Below are positions 19,233 to 27,576 of a stretch of 64,000 nucleotides of DNA, in pieces. The stretch covers positions 248,001 through 312,000 of the forward strand of contig NZ_JOFX01000002.1 in the NCBI RefSeq assembly GCF_000719345.1, written 5' to 3'. How positions within the stretch are numbered: position 1 is the stretch's first letter; each line of letters begins with the position of its first letter. Source of the DNA: Streptomyces sp. NRRL F-2664 (GTDB lineage Bacteria; Actinomycetota; Actinomycetes; Streptomycetales; Streptomycetaceae). The translations under genes and the position numbers were made by a program. Under the pieces are notes generated by a model that worked only from the letters and a program-made list of their open reading frames with translations, was not told the DNA's origin and searched no databases.

Positions 19233-19817
19233 ATGAGCACTGCTTCCGTCTCCCTCCGGCCCGGCGCCGTCCTCGCCGACCTGCTGCCCGCGAGCCGCGT
19301 GCGCGACATCGCGCTCGTGGTCGGCGGCGCCGCCCTCACCGGGATCGCCGCGCAGATCGCCGTGCCCGTCCCCGGCTCCCCGGTCCCCGTCACCGGCCAG
19401 ACCTTCGCCGCGCTGCTCGTCGGCACCGCCTTCGGCGCCCGCCGCGGCTTCCTCTCCCTGGCCTTGTACGCCCTCGTCGGCATGGCCGGGGTGCCGTGGT
19501 TCGCGGGTGGCACCTCCGGCGCCGGCGGTGCCTCCTTCGGCTACGTGCTCGGGATGCTGCTCGCCGCCACCGTCGCCGGCGCCCTCGCCCGCCGCGGTGC
19601 CGACCGGTCGGTCCTGCGTACGGCGGGCACGATGGTGCTCGGCTCCGCGGTGATCTACGCGGTGGGTGTGCCGTACCTCATGGCCGCCACCGGGATGTCG
19701 CTGGGCGCGGCCGTCGCGGCGGGCCTGACGCCGTTCCTGATCGGCGACGCCCTCAAGGCGGCCCTCGCGATGGGTGCCCTGCCGGCCGCCTGGAAGCTGG
19801 TCGGCCGCCGCGGCTGA
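19233..19817 (+). CDS. bioY: Biotin transporter BioY (ECF S-component)
   Basis: 194 residues, about six membrane helices. The BioY signatures are present: GQTFAALLVGTAFGARRGFLSLALYALVGMAGVPWFAGG, then SFGYVLGMLLAATVAGALARR, then GLTPFLIGDALKAALA. BioY binds biotin in the membrane and works alone or with BioMN/EcfA-T; no energising components are adjacent. The ATG at 19233 is preceded by CGGAG at 8 nt. It is divergent from permease copy 2 and convergent with copy 3. I saw no BirA-type palindrome upstream. Confidence 0.93.
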   Translation: MSTASVSLRPGAVLADLLPASRVRDIALVVGGAALTGIAAQIAVPVPGSPVPVTGQTFAALLVGTAFGARRGFLSLALYALVGMAGVPWFAGGTSGAGGASFGYVLGMLLAATVAGALARRGADRSVLRTAGTMVLGSAVIYAVGVPYLMAATGMSLGAAVAAGLTPFLIGDALKAALAMGALPAAWKLVGRRG

Positions 19818-19845
19818 GCCCGGCCCCGGAGCGCCCCCGTATCGG

Positions 19846-19885
19846 CCGGAGCCCGGCCCGCCTGACGAGGCGGGCCGGGCTCCGG
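19846..19885. terminator. Bidirectional terminator between bioY and permease gene 3
   Basis: CCGGAGCCCGGCCCGCC (19846-19862) and GGCGGGCCGGGCTCCGG (19869-19885) are perfect 17-bp arms with a 6-nt loop, placed between convergent stop codons at 19817 and 19913. Confidence 0.85.
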
Positions 19886-19912
19886 CGTACGTACGGGACG
19901 GGTGCGGGCCGG

Positions 19913-21349
19913 TCAGCCCTGGACGGCGGTCCGCTTGCGGCGGAAGTCCAGGACCACGCCGACGGCCACGACCAGGCCGGCGACGACGGTGGACAGGGTG
20001 ACCACCTCGCGGTTGGCGTCGTCCACGAACATGTAGCCGATCACGAACAGGATCAGTGCGGCGGTGGCCCAGGTGAGCCACGGGAAGAGCCACATCTTCA
20101 CGGTCAGCTTCTCCGGGGCCTCGCGGACCAGGATCCCGCGCATCTTCAGCTGGGTGAAGCAGATCACCAGCCACACGAAGAGCGCGATCGCACCGGAGGA
20201 GTTCAGGAGGAAGTTGAAGACCGTGTCCTTGAACGCGTAGTTGAAGTAGACGGCGACGAAGCCGAAGACCGTCGAGCCGAGGATCGCGGCAACCGGCACG
20301 CCCTTGGCGTTGACCTTGGCGAACGACTTGGGGGCGTCGCCGCGCTCACCGAGCGAGAAGGCCATGCGGGAGGCGGTGTAGAGGCCGGAGTTCAGGCAGG
20401 ACAGCACGGCGGTCAGGACGATGACCTCCATGATCGTGCCGGCGTTCGCGATACCGATCGAGTCGAGGGCGGCGACGTACGAGCCCTTCTCGGTGATCGA
20501 CTTGTCGTTCCAGGGGAGCAGCGTCAGCACGACGAAGATCGAGCCGAGGTAGAAGACGCCGATGCGCCAGATGACGGAGTTGGTGGCCTGCGTGACCGCC
20601 TTGCGCGGGTTCTCCGACTCGCCGGCCGCCAGGGTGACGATCTCGCTGCCCATGAAGGAGAAGACGACCATCAGCACACCGGTCAGGACCGCGCCGTAGC
20701 CGTTGGGGAAGAAGCCGCCGGTGTCGGTCAGGTGCGCGAAGCCCGCACCGGGGTTGTCCGAGCCGGGCAGGACGCCGAAGACGGCCAGCATGCCGATGAC
20801 GACGAAGGCGCCGATCGCGACGACCTTGATGCCCGCGAACCAGAACTCGAACTCGCCGTAGGAGGCGACCGAGCCGAGGTTGGTGGCGGTCAGCACCGCC
20901 ATCACGATCAGGGCCCAGGCCCACTGCGGGACGGCCGGTATCCAGTTCTCCAGGATGGCGGCACCGGCGGTGGCCTCCACCGCGAGCACGACGACCCAGA
21001 AGAACCAGTACAGCCAGCCGATGGAGAAGCCGGCCCAGCGGCCGAGCGCCCGGTCGGCGTAGGCCGAGAAGGAGCCCGAGTTCGGGCTGGCGGCCGCCAT
21101 CTCGCCCAGCATCCGCATCACGAAGACGACCATCGCGCCGACCAGCGCGTAGGAGATCAGGATGGCGGGACCGGCCTTGGCGATGCCGCCACCGGAGCCG
21201 ACGAAGAGACCGGCGCCGATGACGCCGCCAATGGCGATCATGGACAGGTGGCGGTTCTTGAGACCGGCCTTCAGACCGTCGGAAGGCTGACCGTTACCGG
21301 GGTTGCCGGCGGGGTTGCCTTCCTTCTGAAGGGTCGTCGTGGAGCTCAT
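19913..21349 (-). CDS. Amino acid permease (AAT family), copy 3
   Basis: 478 residues with about 12 membrane helices, paralogous to copies 1 and 2 (LKNRHLSMIAIGGVIGAGLFVGSG, SGSFSAYADRALGRWAGFSIGWLYW). It diverges from them in helix 6-7 (FSFMGSEIVTLAAGES), nearer to the LysP/ProY/GabP group where ES in this region contributes to proton coupling. The start ATG 21347-21349 has AAGGATCC upstream at about 4 nt. The long upstream gap (21350-21568) separates it from divergent rpiB. Substrate not predictable. Confidence 0.9.
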   Translation of the reverse strand: MSSTTTLQKEGNPAGNPGNGQPSDGLKAGLKNRHLSMIAIGGVIGAGLFVGSGGGIAKAGPAILISYALVGAMVVFVMRMLGEMAAASPNSGSFSAYADRALGRWAGFSIGWLYWFFWVVVLAVEATAGAAILENWIPAVPQWAWALIVMAVLTATNLGSVASYGEFEFWFAGIKVVAIGAFVVIGMLAVFGVLPGSDNPGAGFAHLTDTGGFFPNGYGAVLTGVLMVVFSFMGSEIVTLAAGESENPRKAVTQATNSVIWRIGVFYLGSIFVVLTLLPWNDKSITEKGSYVAALDSIGIANAGTIMEVIVLTAVLSCLNSGLYTASRMAFSLGERGDAPKSFAKVNAKGVPVAAILGSTVFGFVAVYFNYAFKDTVFNFLLNSSGAIALFVWLVICFTQLKMRGILVREAPEKLTVKMWLFPWLTWATAALILFVIGYMFVDDANREVVTLSTVVAGLVVAVGVVLDFRRKRTAVQG

Positions 21350-21568
21350 GGACGGATCCTTAGGTTCTCGGGTTGCGAGCCCCGGCATTCAAACCTGAGA
21401 TGAACGCAGGACGGAAGACCTCAATCCGGATCGTTGCCTTGGGACGAACGTCCAGGACCCACGTCCTGCCGTGTCCCATCTGCGTTCTTTGGGTTTACTT
21501 GAGCTTTAGAAGTGACTTACGCGACACCCACTGCGGGTCGTCCGGGCTCCCCGTGCCACACTCGTCCC

Positions 21569-22054
21569 ATGCGCGTGTACCTCGGATCCGACCATGCCGG
21601 CTTTGAGCTCAAGAACCACCTCGTGGACTGGCTCAAGAACAACGGCCACGAGCCCGTCGACTGTGGCCCCCACATCTACGACGCCGTGGACGACTACCCG
21701 CCCTTCTGCCTCCGCGCCGCGGAGAAGACCGCCGCGGACGAGGGCAGCCTCGGCATCGTGATCGGCGGCTCCGGCAACGGAGAGCAGATCGCCGCGAACA
21801 AGGTCAAGGGCGTCCGCGCCATCCTGGCCTGGAGCGTCCAGACCGCCCAGCTCGGCCGTGAGCACAACAACGCCAACGTCATCTCCGTCGGCGGCCGCAT
21901 GCACACGCAGGACGAGGCCGTCAGCTTCATCGAGGCCTTCCTGGCCACCCCGTACTCCGGCGAGGAGCGCCACACCCGCCGCATCGACATGCTCTCCGCC
22001 TACGAGCAGACCGGCGAGCTCCCCCCGATCCCGGCCCACCACCCGCAGGGCTGA
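21569..22054 (+). CDS. rpiB: Ribose-5-phosphate isomerase B (RpiB/LacAB family)
   Basis: 161 residues interconverting ribose-5-phosphate and ribulose-5-phosphate in the pentose phosphate pathway. The start MRVYLGSDHAGFELK carries the conserved phosphate/ring-opening residues (SDHAG). GIVIGGSGNGEQIAANKVKGVRA holds the anion-hole loop, with Ser in place of the catalytic Cys used by E. coli RpiB, as in actinobacterial enzymes. The ATG at 21569 gives the family N-terminus. It is orthologous in type to Rv2465c. The region upstream (21490-21530) is AT-rich and probably holds the promoter. Confidence 0.93.
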   Translation: MRVYLGSDHAGFELKNHLVDWLKNNGHEPVDCGPHIYDAVDDYPPFCLRAAEKTAADEGSLGIVIGGSGNGEQIAANKVKGVRAILAWSVQTAQLGREHNNANVISVGGRMHTQDEAVSFIEAFLATPYSGEERHTRRIDMLSAYEQTGELPPIPAHHPQG

Positions 22055-22063
22055 TCCCGCTTC

Positions 22064-22097
22064 CGGCCGTGCCGTCCCCAGGTGGGCGGCACGGCCG
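22064..22097 (+). terminator. Hairpin between rpiB and nei
   Basis: CGGCCGTGCCG (22064-22074) and CGGCACGGCCG (22087-22097) form perfect 11-bp arms with a 12-nt loop, 10 bp after the rpiB stop and 25 bp before the next start. It may attenuate read-through rather than fully end it. Confidence 0.6.
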
Positions 22098-22122
22098 TCG
22101 ACGTCCTTCCCAGGAGTGCGCC

Positions 22123-22929
22123 GTGCCCGAGGGGCATACGATCCACCGCCTCGCCCAGGACCACACCGAACGGTTCGCCGCCCGGCCGGTCCGCGTGAGC
22201 AGCCCCCAGGGCCGCTTCGCCGAGAGCGCGGCCCTGCTCGACGGGCGCCCGCTGGAGAGCGCGGAGGCCCACGGCAAGCACCTCTTCCTCGAACTGGGCG
22301 ACGCCTGGATCCACATCCACCTCGGACTCTTCGGCAAGCTCGGCTTCGGCCCCGCCCCCGCCCCGCCCGCGACCGAAACGGTACGGCTGCGCCTGCTGAA
22401 CGACGAGCACTACGCCGACCTGCGCGGACCCACGGCCTGCGCCCTGATCGGCGAGGGGGAGAAGAAGGCGATACACGGACGGCTCGGCCCGGACCCGCTG
22501 CGCCCGGACGACGACCCCGACCGGGCCTGGGCCCGGATCTCCCGCTCCCGCACCACCGTCGCCGCACTGCTCATGGACCAGAAGGTCGTCGCGGGCGTCG
22601 GCAACGTCTACCGCGCCGAGGTCCTCTTCCGGCACGGCATCGACCCGTACCGCCTGGGCAAGGACCTCACCCGCGCCGAATGGGACGCCATGTGGCAGGA
22701 CCTCGTGGTCCTCATGCGCCAGGGCGTGCGCTACAACCGCATCGACACCGTCCGCGACGAGCACCTCCCCGAGGCGATGGGCCGGCCGCCGCGGGTCGAC
22801 GACCACGGAGGCGAGGTGTACGTCTACCGGCGGGCGAACCTGCCCTGCCACATCTGCGGCCACGAGATCCGCACCGCCGGCCTCGCCGCACGCAACCTCT
22901 TCTGGTGCCCCACCTGCCAGCGGCACTAG
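22123..22929 (+). CDS. Fpg/Nei-family DNA glycosylase/AP lyase
   Basis: 268 residues repairing oxidised bases by excision. The catalytic N-terminus is VPEGHTIHRL: after removal of the initiator, Pro2 would be the Schiff-base nucleophile and Glu3 the acid. Lys52 (AHGKHLFLEL) matches the conserved phosphate-binding lysine. The helix-two-turn-helix GVGNVYRAEVLFRHGI is present, and the C-terminal zinc finger has Cys242, Cys245, Cys262, Cys265. PEGHT fits endonuclease VIII (Nei) rather than MutM (PELPE). Start GTG 22123, AGGAG 6 nt upstream. Equivalent to Rv2464c by neighbourhood. Confidence 0.92.
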   Translation: MPEGHTIHRLAQDHTERFAARPVRVSSPQGRFAESAALLDGRPLESAEAHGKHLFLELGDAWIHIHLGLFGKLGFGPAPAPPATETVRLRLLNDEHYADLRGPTACALIGEGEKKAIHGRLGPDPLRPDDDPDRAWARISRSRTTVAALLMDQKVVAGVGNVYRAEVLFRHGIDPYRLGKDLTRAEWDAMWQDLVVLMRQGVRYNRIDTVRDEHLPEAMGRPPRVDDHGGEVYVYRRANLPCHICGHEIRTAGLAARNLFWCPTCQRH

Positions 22930-23150
22930 CGCGCGGCAGCCGGACGGATGTTCGCGCTGCGACAGCGGACATCACACCCACCGGCCCGCAAACCGTGCAT
23001 CTCCAGAGCCATGCGGCGCCATACGGCCATCCCCGCCAGGGCAATCCCTACCGGCCCGGCTGATTTCGGGCACTCCCCGCCCCACCCCCGCGGCCGGGTC
23101 CGGGGGTACCCCTGCGCATTCACAGCCAGGATCGATAGGGTCCCGAAGCA

Positions 23151-24293
23151 ATGGCCGGAGCACGCGTGGAGACCTTCCTGGCCCGGATGCGCATGCGGTC
23201 GCACCGGGGCCGCACCGTCCTGCGCAAATCGGCCGTCGACTACTTCCGCGGCGACGCCTCCGACTGGCTCGCCTTCATCGGTTTGCTGCTCACCGTTCCC
23301 GCCATAGCCTGCGGCACGCTGATGCTCCCGGTCTGGTTCTCGCCGTCCGCGCTCGTCCTGCCCATCGTGGCCGGCGGACTCCTGCTGCGGCCCGCCAGCC
23401 TCCTCGCCCTCTACGCCGCCTCGGCCGCCGCACTGATCGTCGAGGCCCTGGTACTCGGCCCGTACACCCAGGGCCCGGCGCGCGTCACCCCCGGCACCGT
23501 GCTGGTCGTCGCGGCCTGCGGCTTCTTCGGGCTGGTCATCGCGCAGTTCCGCAGCCGCGTCGGCGTGCCCTGGCGGCGCGGCGGCACCATGCTCTTCGAC
23601 CTGCGCGAACGCATCCGCGTACAGAGCAAGCTGCCCGCACTGCCGCGCGGCTGGCACCGCGAGATGGCCCTGCGCCCCGCCGGCGGCCAGTCCTTCTCCG
23701 GCGACTTCGTCGTCGCCGCCCGCACCAACGGCGGCCGGACCCTGGAGATCGTCCTGACCGACGTCTCCGGCAAGGGCATGGAGGCGGGATCCCGCGCCCT
23801 GCTGCTGTCCGGCGCGTTCGGCGGGCTGCTCGGCGCCCTCCCGCCGCACGGCTTCCTCCCCGCCGCCAACGGCTACCTGCTCCGCCAGGACTGGGACGAG
23901 GGCTTCGCCACCTCCATCCACCTCGTCCTCGACCTGCGGACCGGCGACTACGAACTGCTCTCGGCCGGCCACCTCCCCGCCCTCCAGCTCTGCGCCGGCA
24001 CCGGGCGCTGGCAGGAGAAGTCCGGCGAGGGCCCGCTGCTCGGCGTCTACGACGGAGCCGAGTTCACCCCCACCCGCGGCAACCTCCGCCGCGGCGACGT
24101 CCTGATGCTCTTCACCGACGGCCTCGTCGAGACCGCCGACCGCGAGATCAGCGAGGGCATCGACCGCCTCACCGGCGAGGCCGACCGCTATGTCTCCGCC
24201 GGCTGGGAGGGCGCGGCCTGGCACCTGATCGAAAAGGTCGCCAAGGACGTCAACGACGACCGCGCCCTCCTCCTCATCCGCCGCTCCGCCTGA
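23151..24293 (+). CDS. Membrane-anchored PP2C/SpoIIE-type serine phosphatase
   Basis: 380 residues. Residues 38-130 hold four to five membrane helices (WLAFIGLLLTVPAIACGTLML and following). Residues 155-378 form the SpoIIE/RsbU phosphatase domain, with metal-site motifs GDFVVAA, LTDVSGKGMEA, LFTDGLVETA and the terminal NDDRALLLIRR. Such proteins dephosphorylate anti-sigma-factor antagonists and control alternative sigma factors. No sigma/anti-sigma partner is adjacent. A -10-like TAGGGT sits 9 nt before the ATG and there is no good ribosome-binding site, so the leader is very short, or an in-frame GTG at 23166 is the true start. Confidence 0.85.
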   Translation: MAGARVETFLARMRMRSHRGRTVLRKSAVDYFRGDASDWLAFIGLLLTVPAIACGTLMLPVWFSPSALVLPIVAGGLLLRPASLLALYAASAAALIVEALVLGPYTQGPARVTPGTVLVVAACGFFGLVIAQFRSRVGVPWRRGGTMLFDLRERIRVQSKLPALPRGWHREMALRPAGGQSFSGDFVVAARTNGGRTLEIVLTDVSGKGMEAGSRALLLSGAFGGLLGALPPHGFLPAANGYLLRQDWDEGFATSIHLVLDLRTGDYELLSAGHLPALQLCAGTGRWQEKSGEGPLLGVYDGAEFTPTRGNLRRGDVLMLFTDGLVETADREISEGIDRLTGEADRYVSAGWEGAAWHLIEKVAKDVNDDRALLLIRRSA

Positions 24294-24425
24294 CGCGGCC
24301 CGGGGCCGATCCGGAGCCTCCGGTGCCCCCGGGGGCCGCGGGGCCGCCCCGCAACCGGGGCCGCCCGGCCACTCGGGCCGAATTGGCACGTCCGCGGCGG
24401 AGCCGGCGGGGCCTACCGTGCCCCC

Positions 24426-25814
24426 ATGGACCGCACGCTCGCCGCCGACCTCGCCCGGCTCCCCGACCTCCTCGACACCACCCGCCGCGCCGCCGCCGAA
24501 GCGCTCACCACCCTCGACGAACGCCCCGTCGTACCGCACCCGCCGAAACCGGCCGACCCCGAACCGCTCCCCGAGCACGGCTCCGGCACGGAGACCGCCC
24601 TCGCGGCGTTCCGCACCCGCTGGGAGCCACGGCTCTCGGCCTCCGCCGGCCCCCGCTACTTCGGCTTCGTCACCGGCGGAGCCACCCCCGCCGCGCTCGC
24701 CGGTGACTGGCTCACCGCGGCCCACGACCAGAACTCCAACTCCGCCATGGACGGCGCCGGCCAGGACCTCGAACGCGAGACCGTGGGCTGGCTGCGCGCC
24801 CTCTTCGGCCTCTCCGACGCCCACACCGGCACCTTCGTCAGCGGCGCCACCATGTCCAACACCACCGGCCTGGCCATCGCCCGCGAATGGCTGGGCGAGC
24901 GCCTCGGCGTGTCCCCCGCGGACGACGGAGCCGCCGCCCTCGGCCCGGTCCGCGTCCTCTCCGGCGCCCCGCACTCCTCCATCGCCAAGGCCCTCGCCTT
25001 CCTCGGCCTCGGCCGCAACTGCCTCGTGCGCGTCCCCACCCTGCCCGGCCGCGAGGCCGTGGATCCAGCAGCCCTGGACCGCGCCCTGGCCGACACCCCC
25101 GGACCGGCGGTGGTGGTGGCCAACGCCGGCACCGTCAACACCGTCGACTTCGACGACCTCACCGCCGTCGCCGCCCTCCGCGCCCGTCACGACTTCTGGC
25201 TGCACACCGACGCCGCCTTCGGCGCCTTCGCCGCACTCTCCCCGCAGCACGCGCACCTGACCGAGGGGCTCGACGCCTCCGACTCCGTCTGCGTCGACCT
25301 GCACAAGTGGCTCAACGTCCCCTACGACAGCGCCGTCCAGTTCACCCGCCGGCGCGACCTGCAGGCCCGCGTCTTCCAGAACGCCGCCGCCTACCTCGGC
25401 CCCCTCGGCGAACACCCCGACCTCGTCCACCTCACCCCCGAGAACTCCCACCGGCTGCGCGCGCTGGCCGCCTGGTTCACGCTGCGCGCGTACGGCCGCC
25501 AGGGACACCGGGAGATCGTCGAACGCAACATCGCCGGCGCGCGCGCCCTCGGCGCGGCCCTGGCCGAGGACCCCGCCTTCGCCCTCCTCGCCCCCGTCCG
25601 CCTCAACGTCGTCTGCTTCACCCTCGCCGGCGACCCCGACCCGGCCCGGCTGACCGCGCTGCGCGAGGCGGTGTCCGCCGAGGTGTTCGTCACCCCGACC
25701 GTCCACGAGGGAACCGCCGGCCTGCGTGCGGCGTTCTCCAACTGGCGTACGACGCAGGCAGATGTCCGCAGGGCCGCCCGAGCCCTGCGCACGGCAGCGA
25801 GGGAGATCGCATGA
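24426..25814 (+). CDS. Group II PLP-dependent decarboxylase/aminotransferase-fold enzyme
   Basis: 462 residues of the glutamate/aromatic-amino-acid decarboxylase group. RYFGFVTGGATPAALAGDWL, then TFVSGATMSNTTGLAIAREW (cofactor phosphate contact), then WLHTDAAFGAF (Asp binding the pyridine nitrogen) and the Schiff-base lysine Lys294 in VDLHKWLN are all in place. It may decarboxylate an amino acid or act as a related aminotransferase; the substrate is unknown. TACCGT ends 6 nt before the ATG with no Shine-Dalgarno sequence, so a leaderless transcript is plausible. Its TGA overlaps the ATG of the next gene. Confidence 0.87.
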   Translation: MDRTLAADLARLPDLLDTTRRAAAEALTTLDERPVVPHPPKPADPEPLPEHGSGTETALAAFRTRWEPRLSASAGPRYFGFVTGGATPAALAGDWLTAAHDQNSNSAMDGAGQDLERETVGWLRALFGLSDAHTGTFVSGATMSNTTGLAIAREWLGERLGVSPADDGAAALGPVRVLSGAPHSSIAKALAFLGLGRNCLVRVPTLPGREAVDPAALDRALADTPGPAVVVANAGTVNTVDFDDLTAVAALRARHDFWLHTDAAFGAFAALSPQHAHLTEGLDASDSVCVDLHKWLNVPYDSAVQFTRRRDLQARVFQNAAAYLGPLGEHPDLVHLTPENSHRLRALAAWFTLRAYGRQGHREIVERNIAGARALGAALAEDPAFALLAPVRLNVVCFTLAGDPDPARLTALREAVSAEVFVTPTVHEGTAGLRAAFSNWRTTQADVRRAARALRTAAREIA

Positions 25815-26266
25815 CGAGCAGTCCCCTGACCCTCCTGGAGGTCGAGGCCCTGGCGCGGGAAGCGCACGAGGGCCAGACGGACAAGGCCGGCAGGCCCTAC
25901 GCCGAGCACCTCGCGGCCGTCGCCGAGGGCGTGCGCTCGCGTGGCGGCAGCCCCGAACAGCAGGCCGCGGCGTGGCTGCACGACGCGATCGAGGACGAGG
26001 CGCTCAGCCTGACGTGGCTGGAATCCGCCGCCCTGCCGCAGGCCGTGAAGGACATCGTCCTCGCCGTCACCAAGCGGCCCGGCGAACCGGTCGAGGAGTA
26101 CGCGGCCCGCATCCTGGCCACCCCGGGCGCCCTGCTGGTCAAGGAGGCCGACCTCGCGCACAACGCCGACCCGGCACGCCTCTGCGAACTGGACGCCCCC
26201 ACCCGTGACCGATTGTCCGCGAAGTATGCGTATGTCCGATCCCTCTTGGGCCTCACCGCCCCCTGA
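25811..26266 (+). CDS. Small HD-domain hydrolase
   Basis: 151 residues. His33 (PYAEHLAAVA), the HD doublet His57-Asp58 (AAWLHDAIED) and a later KEADLAHNADP are the HD-superfamily metal ligands in RelA/SpoT-hydrolase-like order, as in single-domain MESH1-like proteins. Activity could be on (p)ppGpp or another nucleotide; there is no synthetase domain. ATG 25811 overlaps the stop of the PLP enzyme (ATGA), so they are translationally coupled. Confidence 0.8.
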   Translation: MTSSPLTLLEVEALAREAHEGQTDKAGRPYAEHLAAVAEGVRSRGGSPEQQAAAWLHDAIEDEALSLTWLESAALPQAVKDIVLAVTKRPGEPVEEYAARILATPGALLVKEADLAHNADPARLCELDAPTRDRLSAKYAYVRSLLGLTAP

Positions 26267-26422
26267 CCCCTCCACCCCCCAGGCGGTTGGCGAAAACGGA
26301 ACCATGGCCTTTCGTCACGGGGCGTATGACCGCGGCCGGTTGGTGGGAGGATGGTCCATGTGGGGGCATTCCCGGCCGTGCGCCCCCGGCCGACCAGGGG
26401 ACGACCGAAGGTGTGATCAGTA

Positions 26423-26617
26423 GTGGCCATTTCGCTGTCAGTGGTGGTTCTGTTGGCGGTCATCCTGGTGGTGCTGATCCGCGGCAACCACATCAAGACG
26501 GGCCCCGCCATCGTCGCGGCCCTCTTCGGCTTCTTCCTGGCGTCCAGCTCGATCGCGGACGACGTGAACCGTTTCCTCAACTCCCTGGCGACGATGATCG
26601 CCAACATCAAGCTCTAG
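26423..26617 (+). CDS. Small conserved membrane protein (64 aa), function unknown
   Basis: Residues 3-19 (ISLSVVVLLAVILVVLI) and 28-42 (AIVAALFGFFLASSS) are two hydrophobic helices joined by RGNHIKTGP, followed by an amphipathic tail (DDVNRFLNSLATMI). Start GTG 26423 with GAAGGTG about 10 nt upstream. Similar two-helix peptides occur as solitary genes in other Streptomyces as I recall, but I know no function. It lies immediately outside the tRNA-Gly-flanked island. Confidence 0.7.
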   Translation: MAISLSVVVLLAVILVVLIRGNHIKTGPAIVAALFGFFLASSSIADDVNRFLNSLATMIANIKL

Positions 26618-26675
26618 CGTCCCCGGGCAGCACCCCACTCGCCCCGCCCCGCCTCCGGGCCCCGGGAACGACCTA

Positions 26676-26712
26676 GGGCCAGGAGGAGGAAACATCCTCC
26701 GACCTGGCCCTT
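26676..26712 (-). terminator. Hairpin duplicated from the tRNA-Gly terminator
   Basis: AGGGCCAGGAGGAGGA and TCCTCCGACCTGGCCCT form an imperfect stem around AACA, the same structure as that following the intact tRNA-Gly gene. It would still act as a terminator for minus-strand transcripts leaving the island. Confidence 0.65.
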
Positions 26713-26722
26713 CGGTACGCAG

Positions 26723-26768
26723 AGCGGGCGCCGGGAATCGAACCCGCGCAGCTGGTTCGGAAGATCGC
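26723..26768 (-). pseudogene. tRNA-Gly 3'-half remnant (attL-like)
   Basis: Read on the minus strand this is CTTCCGAACCAGC, then GCGGGTTCGATTCCCG, then CGCCCGCT: the anticodon loop (TCC retained), T arm and 3' acceptor strand of a tRNA-Gly. The 5' acceptor strand and D arm are missing; upstream sequence no longer pairs with the anticodon stem. A fragment running from the anticodon loop to the 3' end is just what integrases of actinomycete elements leave as the second att site. Confidence 0.75.
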
Positions 26769-26770
26769 GT

Positions 26771-27054
26771 ACGCCCCCGCCGCCCGACCGGCCAAGCCCC
26801 TGGCCTGCACCCGGGCCGAGCACCTACCGCGGTTGACCGTGTTTCCCCGCCACTCGCGCCGCCCGATCGGGCACGTGAAGGGCGCGCCGGCGAACTCGGA
26901 CGTCAGAGGAACCTCTCCGGCATCGGACACGCCTCCGGCGCCCCGTCCGGCCGGTCGGCCCAATGCAGTAGGCGCGTAATCGGCCATGCCGAGGACGCCA
27001 ACAGCGTTGCGGCGCCCGGCCCGGCTGGCTTTGTCCATGAGAACGGGCTGTGGC
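26771..27054. other. Gap without recognisable gene at the left end of the island
   Basis: No frame here has coherent codon bias or a recognisable family. A minus-strand reading contains MDKASRAGRRNAVGVLGMAD, which looks protein-like but has no start context; it could be a gene relic. A copy of the island's repeated element lies at 27038-27057. Confidence 0.35.
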
Positions 27055-27057
27055 TCA
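27038..27057. repeat. Island repeat element, copy A (diverged)
   Basis: TGAGAACGGGCTGTGGCTCA matches TGAGAACGGGTTCTGGCACA at 27589-27608 in 17 of 20 positions. It overlaps the last codon of the HIT gene. Confidence 0.5.
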
Positions 27058-27486
27058 AGTTCTGTGATGGGTCGCCTGGTCCCGGTTGAGCGCATCAGCC
27101 AGCTGCGTGCCTGGGTCGCCGGTGGGGCGGCGACGGGAGGGCCCGGTCGGCCAGGTGGAGATCCCGTCGTCCACCCATCGCGGAACGACATGGAAGTGCA
27201 TGTGAGGCACGGACTGTTCCGATCCCGGGCCACTGGCACTCAGGATGTTGACACCCGAGGCGCCCAAGGCGGTCCTCATAGCCGCCGCGACGCGCTGGAC
27301 CAGCGCCATCGACGCGGTCAGGACATCGGGCGGGATGTCGAACATGCCCTCGTAGTGACGGGTGGGAACCACCAATGTGTGCCCCGGCGCGAGCGGGTTC
27401 AGCGGGGTGAAGGCACAAGACTCGGCGTCGCGGGCCACCCAGCGCGCGGTGCCCTCACGGATGAGTCGGCAGAAGACACAGTCCAT
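27055..27486 (-). CDS. HIT-family nucleotide hydrolase/transferase
   Basis: 143 residues. DCVFCRLI at the start is the CxxC segment of many HIT proteins, LNPLAPGHTLVVPTRHYEGMFD is the typical first half, and HMHFHVV at residues 95-101 is the histidine triad whose middle histidine (His97) attacks the alpha-phosphate of nucleotide substrates. Likely hydrolyses an adenylylated or dinucleotide compound. Start ATG 27484-27486 was chosen because it gives the family N-terminus; upstream in-frame sequence is atypical. Its orphan setting in a tRNA-bounded island suggests an accessory gene. Confidence 0.85.
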   Translation of the reverse strand: MDCVFCRLIREGTARWVARDAESCAFTPLNPLAPGHTLVVPTRHYEGMFDIPPDVLTASMALVQRVAAAMRTALGASGVNILSASGPGSEQSVPHMHFHVVPRWVDDGISTWPTGPSRRRPTGDPGTQLADALNRDQATHHRT

Positions 27487-27576
27487 CCGTCCAACCCTGT
27501 CACATGCCGCTCCGAGGCCCACTGCGGGACGGACACCGTGGCCCTCGGGGCGGACTGTGCCGTGTGCTTCCACAGA

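Larger units (their letters stand above)
26660..26770. repeat. Left copy of a ~105-bp direct repeat: tRNA-Gly 3' half plus its terminator
   Basis: This segment matches 29857-29965 over about 105 bp: CCCGGGAACG, then the hairpin AGGGCCAGG...GAGGAAACATCCTCCGACCTGGCCC, then (after a diverged 10-bp patch) AGAGCGGGCG-CGGGAATCGAACCCGCG-AGCT-GTT-GGAAGA. Mismatches are scattered singly. The right copy contains the intact tRNA-Gly. Confidence 0.85.

Noticed and set aside
26673..27239. Minus-strand frame of 188 codons crossing the tRNA fragment
   Set aside because: No start context; it reads through the tRNA remnant and hairpin and overlaps the well-supported HIT gene. At best part of it is a relic.
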